In this document: positions 24,312-32,341 of the stretch, piece by piece
Numbering within the stretch: position 1 is the first letter of the stretch
How the letters are laid out: each line of letters starts with the position of its first letter
Assembly (NCBI GenBank): GCA_013152815.1
Contig: JAADFO010000014.1
Span: 4,521-41,105, forward strand
Direction: 5' to 3'
Source: Nanobdellati archaeon
GTDB lineage: Archaea > Nanobdellota > Nanobdellia > Woesearchaeales > JAADFO01
Length of the DNA: 36,585 nt
The notes under the pieces: model-generated
Databases searched by the model: none
Told to the model about the DNA's origin: nothing
The model's input: the letters and a program-made list of their open reading frames with translations, nothing else
Translations under genes and position numbers: made by a program

Positions 24312-26626
24312 AACCCCTCCAGCGTCTGTTGCCGGATCCTGCCTGAAAGGTGCTCGAACGTCTCGCCATAGAACCCCAGGATGGAGTCTGCTATGGGCTT
24401 GAGCTGCTTCTCGATGTAATGGTCATAGTCGATGGGACTCTTCAACGATTCCAGCGGTTCTGGCCCGTTGAGCGTCATGACATATTCGATGATGGACGAA
24501 GTGACCTTCTTCATCTTCCTCGCTGCCTTCACATGGGGAGGGGTGGTCTTGGTGTATTCTGCGAGGCCCTTACGCAATGCTTTTCGATAGACAAGAAGAT
24601 CGTCGTGCTTGCCAGAGCGAAGGTCCACTACAAATTTTCGGACATAGTCTGCCACCGGCTCATCGTGGAACACTTTCCCGAGGAGGTTGAGCTGGAACTC
24701 TTTTGCAAGAGCGGTCCAGTCCCGACGGACAAACTCAAGACCCACGAAGGACATCTCCTCTTTGCCGTCCTTGATGAGCAATCCGGCATAGCGTTTCTTG
24801 GAACCCCTGTCAGAACCCCTTTGCTTGGGCATGAGGAATTTCCTGTAGATCTTCTCGAACTCCAGTTCCATGAAGCTTTCGCGGTGGTAGTGTTCGCTGA
24901 TGTGCTTCCTGAAGAAGACATTTATCTCGTCCTGTATCCTGAGGCCGATGCGCTCGGCTTCCTTCGCGTCCTTGACATCGAGGCTGACGAAGATAGAGTC
25001 GGTGTCTCCATAGATGACGTCATAGCCCTGCTTCTCGATGCGTTCTGCTGTCATCTTGATGAAGTGCTGACCGAAATGGGTGATGCCGTTGGACATCTCA
25101 AGGGAGAAGAAACGGCAGTTGGGGCTCGCCAGGACACCGAAGAAGGAGTTCATGAGGATCTTGATGGCGTGGCTTGCCAGCTTGTCCTTCTCTTGCTTGG
25201 CTTTGTCCCGCTGTCTCCAGAGGTCCTGAAGGATGGAAGGGAGCAGCCCGTCATCGTTACGGAAGACTGCGCCGTTGGGCGCCCGGATATACTCCTTCTT
25301 GTCCAGGTGCTTCGGCGGATGGGGGACAAAGGAGAGGGGATCGATGTTGAACGTGCGCATGATGGAAGGGTACAGGCTCTTGAAATCAAGGACGATGACA
25401 TGGTCGTAGATGCCTGGTTTGGATTCCCGCACAAAGCCGCCTTTGATGCGCTCTGCCTTCTCGGTGTAGACCGACGTGGGAGCGACATAGCCACGCTTTC
25501 GGAGAAGGGGAAGATAGATCCCGTCCAGGGAAGCGATGGAAGCCCTGACCCGGTCCAGCTGCATGCCGGTCAGGAGTGAACGGAGGATGGACAGCTTCAC
25601 GACACCGCTCTTCTCCAGGATGTCGATGACCAGGCGGGAGTCCTGGAGGTTATAGTCTGCCAGTTTCTGCTGGTCCTCGGCGAACATCCGCTCGATCTCC
25701 TTGTACCGTTCTGTTCCCTCGACAAGCTTCCTCTCTCCGAGAAAGACCTGGGCGGCGGTATTCAGCTTATAGTCCTGGATGCGTATGAACGAATCCTTGA
25801 GCAGGGTGATGCCGTCCAGGACCATCCTTCCTGGTATGTCTGCAGAGCTTGCCCGGAAGAAGTCGTCGGTCAGCCGCAGCCGGTTGTCCCAGTCGATCCT
25901 TCCGAAGGAGAAGGGGAGATGATGTTTCTCATAGAGCGCTTTGAGTACCTTGAGATCGAAATCGATGACATTCCACCCGGTGATGATGTCGGGGTCATAG
26001 GCCAGCAGCTTTTGGGTGAAGGCACGGAGCAATGATTTCTCATCAGGATAGGAGGTGGTGTTCCTGAGCTTTTTGTCGCTGATCAACAGGACCTCGGCAA
26101 GCTGCCGGTCAGCTGAATAGAGCGAGATGGCATAGAGCTGTTTTCCTTTGCTGTCGGTCTCGATGTCGAAGGAAAGCGTCCTGAGCGTCGGCATGAACCG
26201 GGCGGGTTGCAGGTCTGGTTCGTCGAAGACCATATCCACGCGGTCGCCGGGTTCTCCGTTTCCCGATATCTCGATCCCGCCCTTGATGTCGTGGTCCAAC
26301 AGGAAACGGTAGGCGAAACGTATATCTGCCTCGTAGGAAGGGATCCCCTCATCGGCAAACCGTTTCCGGAGCTCGGGAACATCCTTGGGGATGCTGAGGA
26401 CAATCTTCACGACCTGCTGCCGGTCCAGGTTCTGCAGGGTGGTGGCTTCGGACGAGAAAGTACCTAAGGATTTGGCCTTCTCGAGGTCCTTCGCAGGGAT
26501 GAAGAAGTAGGGCCTGAAGGATCTCTTCACGAGGAAGCTCTTGCCGTCCTCCAGGCGGCCGAAGAGATAGACCCGGGCTTCATTATTCTCGATCTTATAG
26601 GTGGGATAGACCACAAACCCTTTCAT
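24308..26626 (-). CDS. polB: Family B DNA polymerase, Pol II-like
   Basis: A 772-residue polymerase with an intact proofreading domain and polymerase core. Exo I SFDIETD, Exo II GWNVIDFDLKVLKAL and Exo III YNLQDSRLVIDIL carry the acidic residues. Motif A VLDFKSLYPSIMRTFN, motif B KILMNSFFGVL and motif C YGDTDSIFV are present, so it should be an active DNA polymerase with 3'-5' exonuclease. The N-terminus (FRPYFFIPAKDLEKA), GRMVLDGITLLK and the overall length resemble bacterial Pol II rather than the main archaeal PolB of ~775-800 with its uracil pocket, but that assignment is by memory. The frame could open with a TTG at 26647; the ATG at 26626 lies 27 bases from a TATA-like box and is preferred. 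Confidence 0.93.
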   Translation of the reverse strand: MKGFVVYPTYKIENNEARVYLFGRLEDGKSFLVKRSFRPYFFIPAKDLEKAKSLGTFSSEATTLQNLDRQQVVKIVLSIPKDVPELRKRFADEGIPSYEADIRFAYRFLLDHDIKGGIEISGNGEPGDRVDMVFDEPDLQPARFMPTLRTLSFDIETDSKGKQLYAISLYSADRQLAEVLLISDKKLRNTTSYPDEKSLLRAFTQKLLAYDPDIITGWNVIDFDLKVLKALYEKHHLPFSFGRIDWDNRLRLTDDFFRASSADIPGRMVLDGITLLKDSFIRIQDYKLNTAAQVFLGERKLVEGTERYKEIERMFAEDQQKLADYNLQDSRLVIDILEKSGVVKLSILRSLLTGMQLDRVRASIASLDGIYLPLLRKRGYVAPTSVYTEKAERIKGGFVRESKPGIYDHVIVLDFKSLYPSIMRTFNIDPLSFVPHPPKHLDKKEYIRAPNGAVFRNDDGLLPSILQDLWRQRDKAKQEKDKLASHAIKILMNSFFGVLASPNCRFFSLEMSNGITHFGQHFIKMTAERIEKQGYDVIYGDTDSIFVSLDVKDAKEAERIGLRIQDEINVFFRKHISEHYHRESFMELEFEKIYRKFLMPKQRGSDRGSKKRYAGLLIKDGKEEMSFVGLEFVRRDWTALAKEFQLNLLGKVFHDEPVADYVRKFVVDLRSGKHDDLLVYRKALRKGLAEYTKTTPPHVKAARKMKKVTSSIIEYVMTLNGPEPLESLKSPIDYDHYIEKQLKPIADSILGFYGETFEHLSGRIRQQTLEGF

Positions 26627-26639
26627 GGACAGCCGATAG

Positions 26640-26665
26640 TTGCACAATTTTTATATGTTGTGCAA
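26640..26665. promoter_or_regulatory. Bidirectional promoter inside an 8-bp inverted repeat
   Basis: TTGCACAA (26640-26647) and TTGTGCAA (26658-26665) form a perfect inverted repeat around TTTTTATATG. Read on the minus strand the loop is CATATAAAAA, a TATA box centred ~27 bases from the polB ATG at 26626. Its centre is also 27 bases from the ATG at 26680 on the plus strand. One element therefore appears to serve two leaderless genes, and the repeat could bind a dimeric regulator. Confidence 0.65.
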
Positions 26666-26679
26666 TGCTCCTGTTCCTG

Positions 26680-26895
26680 ATGAGACCAGAACAAGAGAGA
26701 ACAGACAGCATACAGGTCTGCCCGAACTGTGGCTCGACAGAGCATCATGCAGAGGATAATCTCAGTGTCATCACCGGAAAGGAACCGGTCCATTGCTGCG
26801 AACACTGCGGGTTCAGGGGACGCATCTTCCCCTGGATAGCGGCCGATGAGCTGGAAGGGTTCAGGAAACATGCGCCCCATCGGAAAGCAAGGTAG
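26680..26895 (+). CDS. Small zinc-ribbon protein
   Basis: A 71-residue protein beginning MRPEQERTDSIQVCPNCGS. CPNCGS and, 26 residues later, CCEHCGFRG give a four-cysteine zinc ribbon, followed by RIFPWIAADELEGFRKHAP and a basic end. The frame also has an ATG at 26665, but promoter spacing supports 26680. Such ribbons occur as accessory domains in nucleic-acid machinery, and its shared promoter with polB hints at co-expression with the polymerase. The specific function is unknown. Confidence 0.75.
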   Translation: MRPEQERTDSIQVCPNCGSTEHHAEDNLSVITGKEPVHCCEHCGFRGRIFPWIAADELEGFRKHAPHRKAR

Positions 26896-26897
26896 CA

Positions 26898-27926
26898 TCA
26901 GGAGCGTGAAGGATCCAAAGATGCCCAGTCAAACATATCGTCTCCGAGTATCTTTCTTACATCGTCCATATAATAATGGGCTGCATGTTTCCTCTTGGGC
27001 GAGGAAGAATGAAGATAAAGAAGCACCATGTCTACGACAACCAATGCAGGAGTTTCGGGATTATCGAAACGAGAATAATGGAGATGGCGTTTGAACCTGT
27101 TGATCCCCTGATAGATGTCTTTGCGGGTAGAGTGTCTGGAAAAGTTGAAAAGCGGTTCTGTCTGCGCAATGAGCTGAAGTCTATCGATTTCTGCGGTGAT
27201 CGCAGGGAATCCCTCGAGGTCCTTCGGAAGGGACTGTTCCTTCCAGAGCCGATAAAGACGCTGTTTGGCAAGATTGAGATAGGCTAAGCGCATATCATAG
27301 GCATTGGCAAGGAGATCAGCATCCATATAAAGCGGATCGACCAGAGGATGGTCAGGAGAGGATGTCCTTGGGAAGTGGACCTTTGGAGGAAAAGACAGGA
27401 GCGCATCTGATGAGTGGGTAAGATTCGGCTGGAGAAGAGGTTTGCCTACGTCAGAGAAGTTTGTTTTCCGTCGGTTGATGATCTCATCGAGGGATGAGAA
27501 AGAAACAGAATAGTGCTTATTCTGTAGAAAAGACGTTTCTGCATCCGACAAGAAGATGACATATTCATAAGGGACACGCCAGTAGGGAAGAGGAAGATTG
27601 AGGAGCCCGTGAAAGAGCGCTTCTGCCTGCTCATAGTATTTCTGGATCTCGGTGTGATCCGCAGGGGTTAAGGGGGCTGGACGGACCAGGTCAAGGATGG
27701 CCTCCTGGATTCTTGAACCAGGGAAGAGAGTTGGATATGAAGCGATCTCCAGGCCGGAAAGGGTATTGAAAGGGGTCTGGAGCAGCTGGGTGCTGAGCTT
27801 TTCTGTCATGACCTCATCATGAAGATCGAGTTGCTCACTCTCCTTGTTTACGATGTCTTCGGGAAGCAGGCTGACCCTGACCTGATCGGGTGGCTTGCCG
27901 AAGACAAGCTCACGCTTCGCTGTCAT
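26898..27926 (-). CDS. Protein of unknown function
   Basis: A 342-residue soluble protein with no signal peptide or membrane helix. It starts MTAKRELVFGKPPDQVRVSL. Features are a mid-region with HPLVDPLYMDADLLANAYDM, a helical segment (RLAYLNLAKQRLYRLWKEQ), DIYQGINRFKRHLHYSRFDN, and an acidic end with MDDVRKILGDDMFDWASLDP. I recognise no family or catalytic motif. The open frame reaches a GTG at 27977, but TTTATAAA (27951-27958) is centred 28 bases before the ATG at 27926, so that start is favoured. It converges with the zinc-ribbon gene, 2 bases apart. Confidence 0.75.
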   Translation of the reverse strand: MTAKRELVFGKPPDQVRVSLLPEDIVNKESEQLDLHDEVMTEKLSTQLLQTPFNTLSGLEIASYPTLFPGSRIQEAILDLVRPAPLTPADHTEIQKYYEQAEALFHGLLNLPLPYWRVPYEYVIFLSDAETSFLQNKHYSVSFSSLDEIINRRKTNFSDVGKPLLQPNLTHSSDALLSFPPKVHFPRTSSPDHPLVDPLYMDADLLANAYDMRLAYLNLAKQRLYRLWKEQSLPKDLEGFPAITAEIDRLQLIAQTEPLFNFSRHSTRKDIYQGINRFKRHLHYSRFDNPETPALVVVDMVLLYLHSSSPKRKHAAHYYMDDVRKILGDDMFDWASLDPSRS

Positions 27927-27950
27927 CAGACAGATATAAACCGCTTCTGA

Positions 27951-27958
27951 TTTATAAA
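27951..27958 (-). promoter_or_regulatory. TATA-like box of the 27.9-kb gene
   Basis: TTTATAAA, a perfect palindrome, is centred about 28 bases upstream of the ATG at 27926. A second box-like TTTATATC lies nearer (27933-27940) but is too close to that ATG. Confidence 0.5.
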
Positions 27959-28042
27959 TGTTATTCGAATTAGCCACTCTTTAGTGATGTTTCTGCTCCG
28001 GACGAATAAAAGCAGAAGAGATGATTTCGGCTCCAGAATGGC

Positions 28043-28642
28043 CTAATTGCCATCCCGACCACTATGCAGGGCACTTCTGAGGAAGGGATTCTCTCTTTTC
28101 TCGATACCGAGCAGACGATGGGCGACCGGCCCATAATCGTGGCCTGGCCAGACGATGAGATTTTCAGCCAGGTTCTTGATAATGGAAAGCGTTTCCTGCA
28201 TCTTCGCTGGGTCGCTTCCGGGGAGGTCAGTCCTGCCGATGGCTCCGATGAAAAGGACATCTCCTGTGAAGAGGTTCTTTCCTGCTTTGATCAGCATCCC
28301 TCCTAGGTCATGGCCGGGGGCATGCAAGAACGTGATTGTCTCATTGCAGAAATCATAGGTTTCCTTGTCCTTGACCTTGATGTCTGGTTTGGCATCTACT
28401 GCGAGCTCATGGGCCAGTATCTTGATCCCCTCTTGCTTCCAGGCATCATTCTCCTGGACGTGATCATAATGCGAATGGGTGGAGATGATGAGGACAGGAG
28501 TGAGTTCTTTCTCTGTCAGGAAGTCCTGCACCTTCCCTTTTTCCCATCCGGGATCTATGAGGATTGCCTCTTTGCTTGCCTCGCATGCAAGGACATAGCA
28601 AAAATTGTCCATGGGCCCGATCTTGAGCTGATATACCTGCAT
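28043..28642 (-). CDS. Metallo-beta-lactamase-fold hydrolase (glyoxalase II-like)
   Basis: A 199-residue MBL-fold protein. The metal-binding HSHYDHVQEN, the later His in TFLHAPGHDLGGML, the bridging Asp in FTGDVLFIGAIGRTDLPGSD and the final His in VWPGHDYG are all present and in order, so a two-metal site is expected. The family includes hydroxyacylglutathione hydrolases and thiol-ester or sulfur-handling enzymes; the substrate is not clear. The ATG at 28642 is placed 25 bases from the TATA-like box it shares with the divergent gene. A glyoxalase-like role would fit a cell with a GCS2-derived thiol, but that is only inference. Confidence 0.88.
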   Translation of the reverse strand: MQVYQLKIGPMDNFCYVLACEASKEAILIDPGWEKGKVQDFLTEKELTPVLIISTHSHYDHVQENDAWKQEGIKILAHELAVDAKPDIKVKDKETYDFCNETITFLHAPGHDLGGMLIKAGKNLFTGDVLFIGAIGRTDLPGSDPAKMQETLSIIKNLAENLIVWPGHDYGPVAHRLLGIEKRENPFLRSALHSGRDGN

Positions 28643-28662
28643 GGACAAGAGATAGCGAAAGG

Positions 28663-28672
28663 TATTTATAGG
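28663..28672. promoter_or_regulatory. Bidirectional TATA-like element
   Basis: TATTTATAGG on the plus strand, TATAAATA on the minus strand, centred at 28667. It lies 25 bases from the minus-strand ATG at 28642 and 26 bases from the plus-strand ATG at 28693. No other box is apparent in the 50-base gap, so a single element probably drives two leaderless genes. Confidence 0.6.
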
Positions 28673-28692
28673 GTTTTTCCTGCAAAGACAGC

Positions 28693-28944
28693 ATGTGCAC
28701 GAAGAAAGACGAACAGATGAAAGCAGGACTCCTGGGCCTGCTGGCGATCTATGTGCTGTTTCTCGGCCTGGTCTTCTGGGGGATCTTTGCTTTCAGCGAG
28801 GAATTCGTCGTTGGCTTCTCGATCACCACGGGCATCCTGGGCCTGGTGCTTGTTGTGCTTATCTTCAGCCGGAGAAAAGACATCTCGTCCGATGAGGCCC
28901 TCGAAGACCTGAAGCGACGCCTGGAGAGACTCAGGAAGTATTGA
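28693..28944 (+). CDS. Small membrane protein of unknown function
   Basis: An 83-residue protein. Two hydrophobic helices, LLGLLAIYVLFLGLVFWGIF and FSITTGILGLVLVVLIF, are followed by a charged cytoplasmic tail (SRRKDISSDEALEDLKRRLE...). An internal ATG at 28717 is possible, but the promoter position supports 28693. No family is recognised. It precedes argG by 93 bases with its own divergent promoter and is probably not part of the arginine operon. Confidence 0.68.
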   Translation: MCTKKDEQMKAGLLGLLAIYVLFLGLVFWGIFAFSEEFVVGFSITTGILGLVLVVLIFSRRKDISSDEALEDLKRRLERLRKY

Positions 28945-29006
28945 AGAAGCATTGAATGTAAGAGATGGGACAAACCCTCTTTTTTCTGTATGATTTCGCT
29001 CGTGAA

Positions 29007-29014
29007 CCTTAAGT
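29007..29014 (+). promoter_or_regulatory. TATA-like box of argGH
   Basis: CCTTAAGT is centred about 27 bases upstream of the ATG at 29038. It is a weak box, but the spacing matches the other leaderless genes of the window. Confidence 0.45.
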
Positions 29015-29037
29015 GTTCAGAGGGATGCACGAACAGC

Positions 29038-30273
29038 ATGAAACAAAAGATCATACTCGCCTATAGCGGGGGGCTCGACACCTCAGTCATCCTGAAATGG
29101 TTAGTCAACAGAGGATTCGAGGTCATCGCCTATGTGGCAGACGTCGGTCAAGACGATGATTTCCCGAAAGTGAAAGAGAAGGCGCTGAAGACCGGCGCTT
29201 CAAAGGTGTATATCGAGGATCTCAAGAAGGAATTCATCACCGGCTATATCTTCCCGGCCATCAAGGCCAACGCCATCTATGAAGGGAGATACCTTCTGGG
29301 AACCGCGCTTGCCCGCCCTCTGATCGCGAAGAGACAGATTGAGATAGCGAAGAAGGAGCATGCCGAATTCGTCGCACACGGAGCCACGGGCAAGGGGAAC
29401 GATCAGGTCCGTTTCGAACTGTCCTACTACGCGCTCCAACCGGACATCAAAGTCTTCTCACCATGGAAGAATGCTGAATTTCTGGAACAGTTCAAAGGAC
29501 GCGATGATATGCTCAGGTACGCGAAAGAACAGGGAATAGAAGTGACGGCAACGCTCAAGAAGCCCTACAGCGAAGATGATAACCTGCTGCACATAAGCCA
29601 TGAGGCAGGCATCCTGGAGGATCCTGCAGAAGCGCCGGCAGAATCGGTCTTTTCGAGGACGAGCTCGCCGGAATCTGCGCCCGACAAGGCAGAAGAGATA
29701 GCCGTCCTCTTCAAGGATGGGATCCCCGTCCAGGTCGAGAACTTCGACGCCAAAGTCATCAAGAAGGAACCCCTGGCATTGTTCAGCTATCTCAATGAGC
29801 TGGGAAGCAAGCACGGTATCGGACGTCTGGACATGGTAGAGAACCGTTTCGTCGGCATCAAGTCACGTGGCATCTATGAGACGCCGGGCGGTCTTATCCT
29901 CCATGAAGCACATAAAGACATAGAAGGCATCGCAATGGACCGTGAGGTCATGCGCCTCCGTGACATGCTCTCCTCGAAGCTTGCGGAGATCATCTACAAC
30001 GGCTTCTGGTTTTCGCCGGAGATGGACTTCCTCATGGCTGCCATCGACAAGAGCCAGGAAGTGATCGACGGTGTCGTCTATCTCAAGCTCTACAAAGGCA
30101 ATGTCATCATCACGGGCCGTGAATCCTCAAGCTCTCTCTACGATGAAGAACTATCGAGCATGAATGTCGAGGGAGGATACAACCAGCAGGATGCAGAGGG
30201 ATTCATCAAGATACAGGCAATACGTCTCATGGCGCATCATCAGATCATGGAACTCAGGGGCGGGAAAAGATGA
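29038..30273 (+). CDS. argG: Argininosuccinate synthase
   Basis: A 411-residue enzyme that condenses citrulline and aspartate with ATP to argininosuccinate. The PP-loop [16 protein letters not shown] lies at residues ~7-22; further on are [33 protein letters not shown] (the citrulline/aspartate site), [31 protein letters not shown] and YETPGGLIL. All are as expected for a functional enzyme. The open frame reaches back to 28990, but ATG 29038 agrees with both family length and the TATA spacing. It overlaps argH by 4 bases. Confidence 0.96.
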   Translation: MKQKIILAYSGGLDTSVILKWLVNRGFEVIAYVADVGQDDDFPKVKEKALKTGASKVYIEDLKKEFITGYIFPAIKANAIYEGRYLLGTALARPLIAKRQIEIAKKEHAEFVAHGATGKGNDQVRFELSYYALQPDIKVFSPWKNAEFLEQFKGRDDMLRYAKEQGIEVTATLKKPYSEDDNLLHISHEAGILEDPAEAPAESVFSRTSSPESAPDKAEEIAVLFKDGIPVQVENFDAKVIKKEPLALFSYLNELGSKHGIGRLDMVENRFVGIKSRGIYETPGGLILHEAHKDIEGIAMDREVMRLRDMLSSKLAEIIYNGFWFSPEMDFLMAAIDKSQEVIDGVVYLKLYKGNVIITGRESSSSLYDEELSSMNVEGGYNQQDAEGFIKIQAIRLMAHHQIMELRGGKR

Positions 30274-31451
30274 CCCTGTGGGATAAAGGCGCTGCGGTGC
30301 CCAAGGACATCATGGAATATACGGTCGGAAAGGACCATGAGCTCGATCTTGCTCTGGTTCCCTTCGACTGCGATGCCTCGATCGCCCACGCCAAGATGCT
30401 CAGCAAGATAGGCGTCCTCACCGGAAAAGAGGCGGCCGAACTGACCGCCGCATTTCGGAGCATCAAGGAACTGCATGCAGCAGGCAACTTTTCTATTGCT
30501 CCGCAAGATGAGGACTGTCATACTGCTATCGAGAAACAGCTGACCGAAAAGCTTGGAGATACGGGCAAGAAGATCCATACAGGCCGTTCGCGTAATGATC
30601 AGGTGGCGGTAGCATTACGTCTTTTCATGAAGGACCGGCTGCAGCAGATGAAGAAGAGCATCACACAGTTCCAGGAAATCCTTGGAAAGAGTATCGCAAC
30701 GTTTGGAGGCATCATGTTTCCAGGATACACACATGCGCAGAAGGCCATGCCTGCACCTGTCAGCATGTGGCTCGGGTCATTCAAGGACAGCATGGAGGAC
30801 AACAAGCGATTCATAGATGGTGTGCTGAAGATCATAGACCAGAATCCTCTCGGTTCTGGCGCTGGTTTCGGCATCCCTGTCTTCAATCTTGACAAGGAAC
30901 TGACCACGAAAGCGCTGGGTTTTGCAAAAGTGCAGGAGAATCCTCTGTATGTGCAGCTCGCTCGCGGCAAGTTCGAAAGCATCGTCATGTCTGCGTTGTC
31001 TGCCATCGCATTCGACCTCAACAAGCTTGCATCAGACATCATCCTGTTCTCGATGCAGGAGTTCGGCTACGTCAAGCTGCCGGGCGAGATCTGTACAGGA
31101 AGCTCCATCATGCCGCAGAAGAAGAATCCTGACGTGCTTGAGATCCTGCGTGGCAGTTATCATGTCATCGTCGGGAACGAGATGAAGATAAAGGGGATCA
31201 TGGGCAATCTGATGTCTGGCTACAGCCGGGACCTGCAGCTGACGAAAGGGCCGCTGATGGAGAGCTGCAAGATACTCTTGTCGTCATTGCAGATGGCAAC
31301 ATCAGTGATCGGTGGAATGGAGATCGACGAAGAACGTTGTGCAGCAGCCATGACGCCTGAACTGTACGCAACCGAAGAAGCATACAAACTCGTCAAAGAA
31401 GGGATGCCTTTCCGTGATGCGTATGCAGAGATCGGAAAGAAATATGGTTAG
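30270..31451 (+). CDS. argH: Argininosuccinate lyase, short at the C-terminus
   Basis: A 393-residue fumarase-superfamily enzyme that splits argininosuccinate into arginine and fumarate. [34 protein letters not shown] and the signature loop [20 protein letters not shown] are all present. The protein stops at [15 protein letters not shown], whereas most homologues have another 40-60 residues after this point; bacterial proteins of this family are about 450-460 residues. The helical end may be missing or simply short in this lineage. It begins inside the last codons of argG (ATGA overlap), and its stop overlaps the stop of the convergent ACT-domain gene (31448-31451). Confidence 0.95.
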   Translation: MTLWDKGAAVPKDIMEYTVGKDHELDLALVPFDCDASIAHAKMLSKIGVLTGKEAAELTAAFRSIKELHAAGNFSIAPQDEDCHTAIEKQLTEKLGDTGKKIHTGRSRNDQVAVALRLFMKDRLQQMKKSITQFQEILGKSIATFGGIMFPGYTHAQKAMPAPVSMWLGSFKDSMEDNKRFIDGVLKIIDQNPLGSGAGFGIPVFNLDKELTTKALGFAKVQENPLYVQLARGKFESIVMSALSAIAFDLNKLASDIILFSMQEFGYVKLPGEICTGSSIMPQKKNPDVLEILRGSYHVIVGNEMKIKGIMGNLMSGYSRDLQLTKGPLMESCKILLSSLQMATSVIGGMEIDEERCAAAMTPELYATEEAYKLVKEGMPFRDAYAEIGKKYG

Positions 31452-32080
31452 AAAGACATGAATTCCATGACTTTTGGGACGTCTTCATCCTTGACGATGA
31501 GTATGGTGTCGGTCCAACAGCTCATGCATTCGATGATGTTGACATCATGGTCAGCGAAACGGGATGCGATATAGCCCAACACCCCCGGTATGTCCTCGAT
31601 GCTCTCCTCGCTCTTGATGATGACGACGGTCGTCGCGGTCTTGATGCTGAGGATCCTGCCCTTGAAAAGTTTCCTCGCTTCACCAACATATGCACCCGAG
31701 AGGATGAGCGTGATGGATTTGGTGCCGTCGATGGAGAAGAAGACATCTTCCTGTCGCTTCACTTTCTTCTGGAGCGCTGTCAGATGGTCCTGGAAGACTG
31801 ATTTCTCCAGGGTGAGGACCGCCACCTTGTTCTTGATCTCGAGATGGCTCGCCGAGAGCAGGGCGGTGATTGCATGTTCACGTCTCTTCTGTCCCTTGAT
31901 CTTCTGACCGTAACGGATGGCTGCCACCAGGATGGCCTCTTTGCTGGTCTTCTTGTGTTTTCCCAGGTCCTCTGCTATCTTCCGGGCCAATGCCGAATAG
32001 TTGATGACCCCGGCGAGGAGCGCGTCCTTGATGGACTTGTGCTGCTCAATGTAATGTTCGGTCTCTTCGGCGGTGCTCAT
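31448..32080 (-). CDS. ACT-domain protein, possible amino-acid-responsive regulator
   Basis: A 210-residue protein. The C-terminal third has the form of an aspartokinase-like ACT domain: TTVVIIKSEESIEDIPGVLG and YIASRFADHDVNIIECMSCW, then TDTILIVKDEDVPKVMEFM. A similar beta-rich segment before it (KSVFQDHLTALQKKVK ... FSIDGTKSITLILSG) may be a degenerate second domain. The N-terminal ~70 residues are helical and basic (SIKDALLAGVINYSALARKI, resembling a small DNA-binding or dimerisation module). ACT domains bind amino acids, and the gene is convergent with argH, so sensing an amino acid is plausible. The ATG at 32080 lies 26 bases from ATATTTAAAT (32102-32111). Confidence 0.72.
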   Translation of the reverse strand: MSTAEETEHYIEQHKSIKDALLAGVINYSALARKIAEDLGKHKKTSKEAILVAAIRYGQKIKGQKRREHAITALLSASHLEIKNKVAVLTLEKSVFQDHLTALQKKVKRQEDVFFSIDGTKSITLILSGAYVGEARKLFKGRILSIKTATTVVIIKSEESIEDIPGVLGYIASRFADHDVNIIECMSCWTDTILIVKDEDVPKVMEFMSF

Positions 32081-32101
32081 GGCACGGGAAGAACCACACG
32101 A

Positions 32102-32111
32102 ATATTTAAAT
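32102..32111 (-). promoter_or_regulatory. TATA-like box of the ACT-domain gene
   Basis: ATTTAAATAT on the minus strand is centred 26 bases upstream of the ATG at 32080. Between this box and the next promoter (32112-32300) no gene is seen; the direct repeat GGACACATAAA occurs twice at about 32230-32251. Confidence 0.55.
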
Positions 32112-32300
32112 CTTACGAGAATGTCTTGGATAGAACATTTTGTTTAATTTTAATTGATGGCACGCTGACTTGGCATTGCTGTATCAGGGAAGGGACCGAC
32201 ATCAGAGAAGGGAGAGCACTGACGATAGAGGACACATAAAGGACACATAAAGGAGAAAGAGTACACAATGCGCGACGTCGGAAAAGAGGACCAAATAGGA

Positions 32301-32330
32301 CCAGAACAACATATATAAACCCAGAACAAC
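32301..32330 (+). promoter_or_regulatory. TATA box flanked by two copies of CCAGAACAAC
   Basis: ATATATAA (32311-32318) is centred about 27 bases before the ATG at 32342. Perfect 10-bp direct repeats lie on both sides of it, at 32301-32310 and 32321-32330, exactly 20 bp apart. The upstream copy occupies the BRE position, the downstream copy the space between the TATA box and the start site. Confidence 0.65.
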
Positions 32331-32341
32331 CTATCAGAAGC

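Noticed and set aside
24350-25579. A 409-residue forward frame.
   Set aside because: It is antisense to the polymerase core with motifs A, B and C, and has no recognisable domain.
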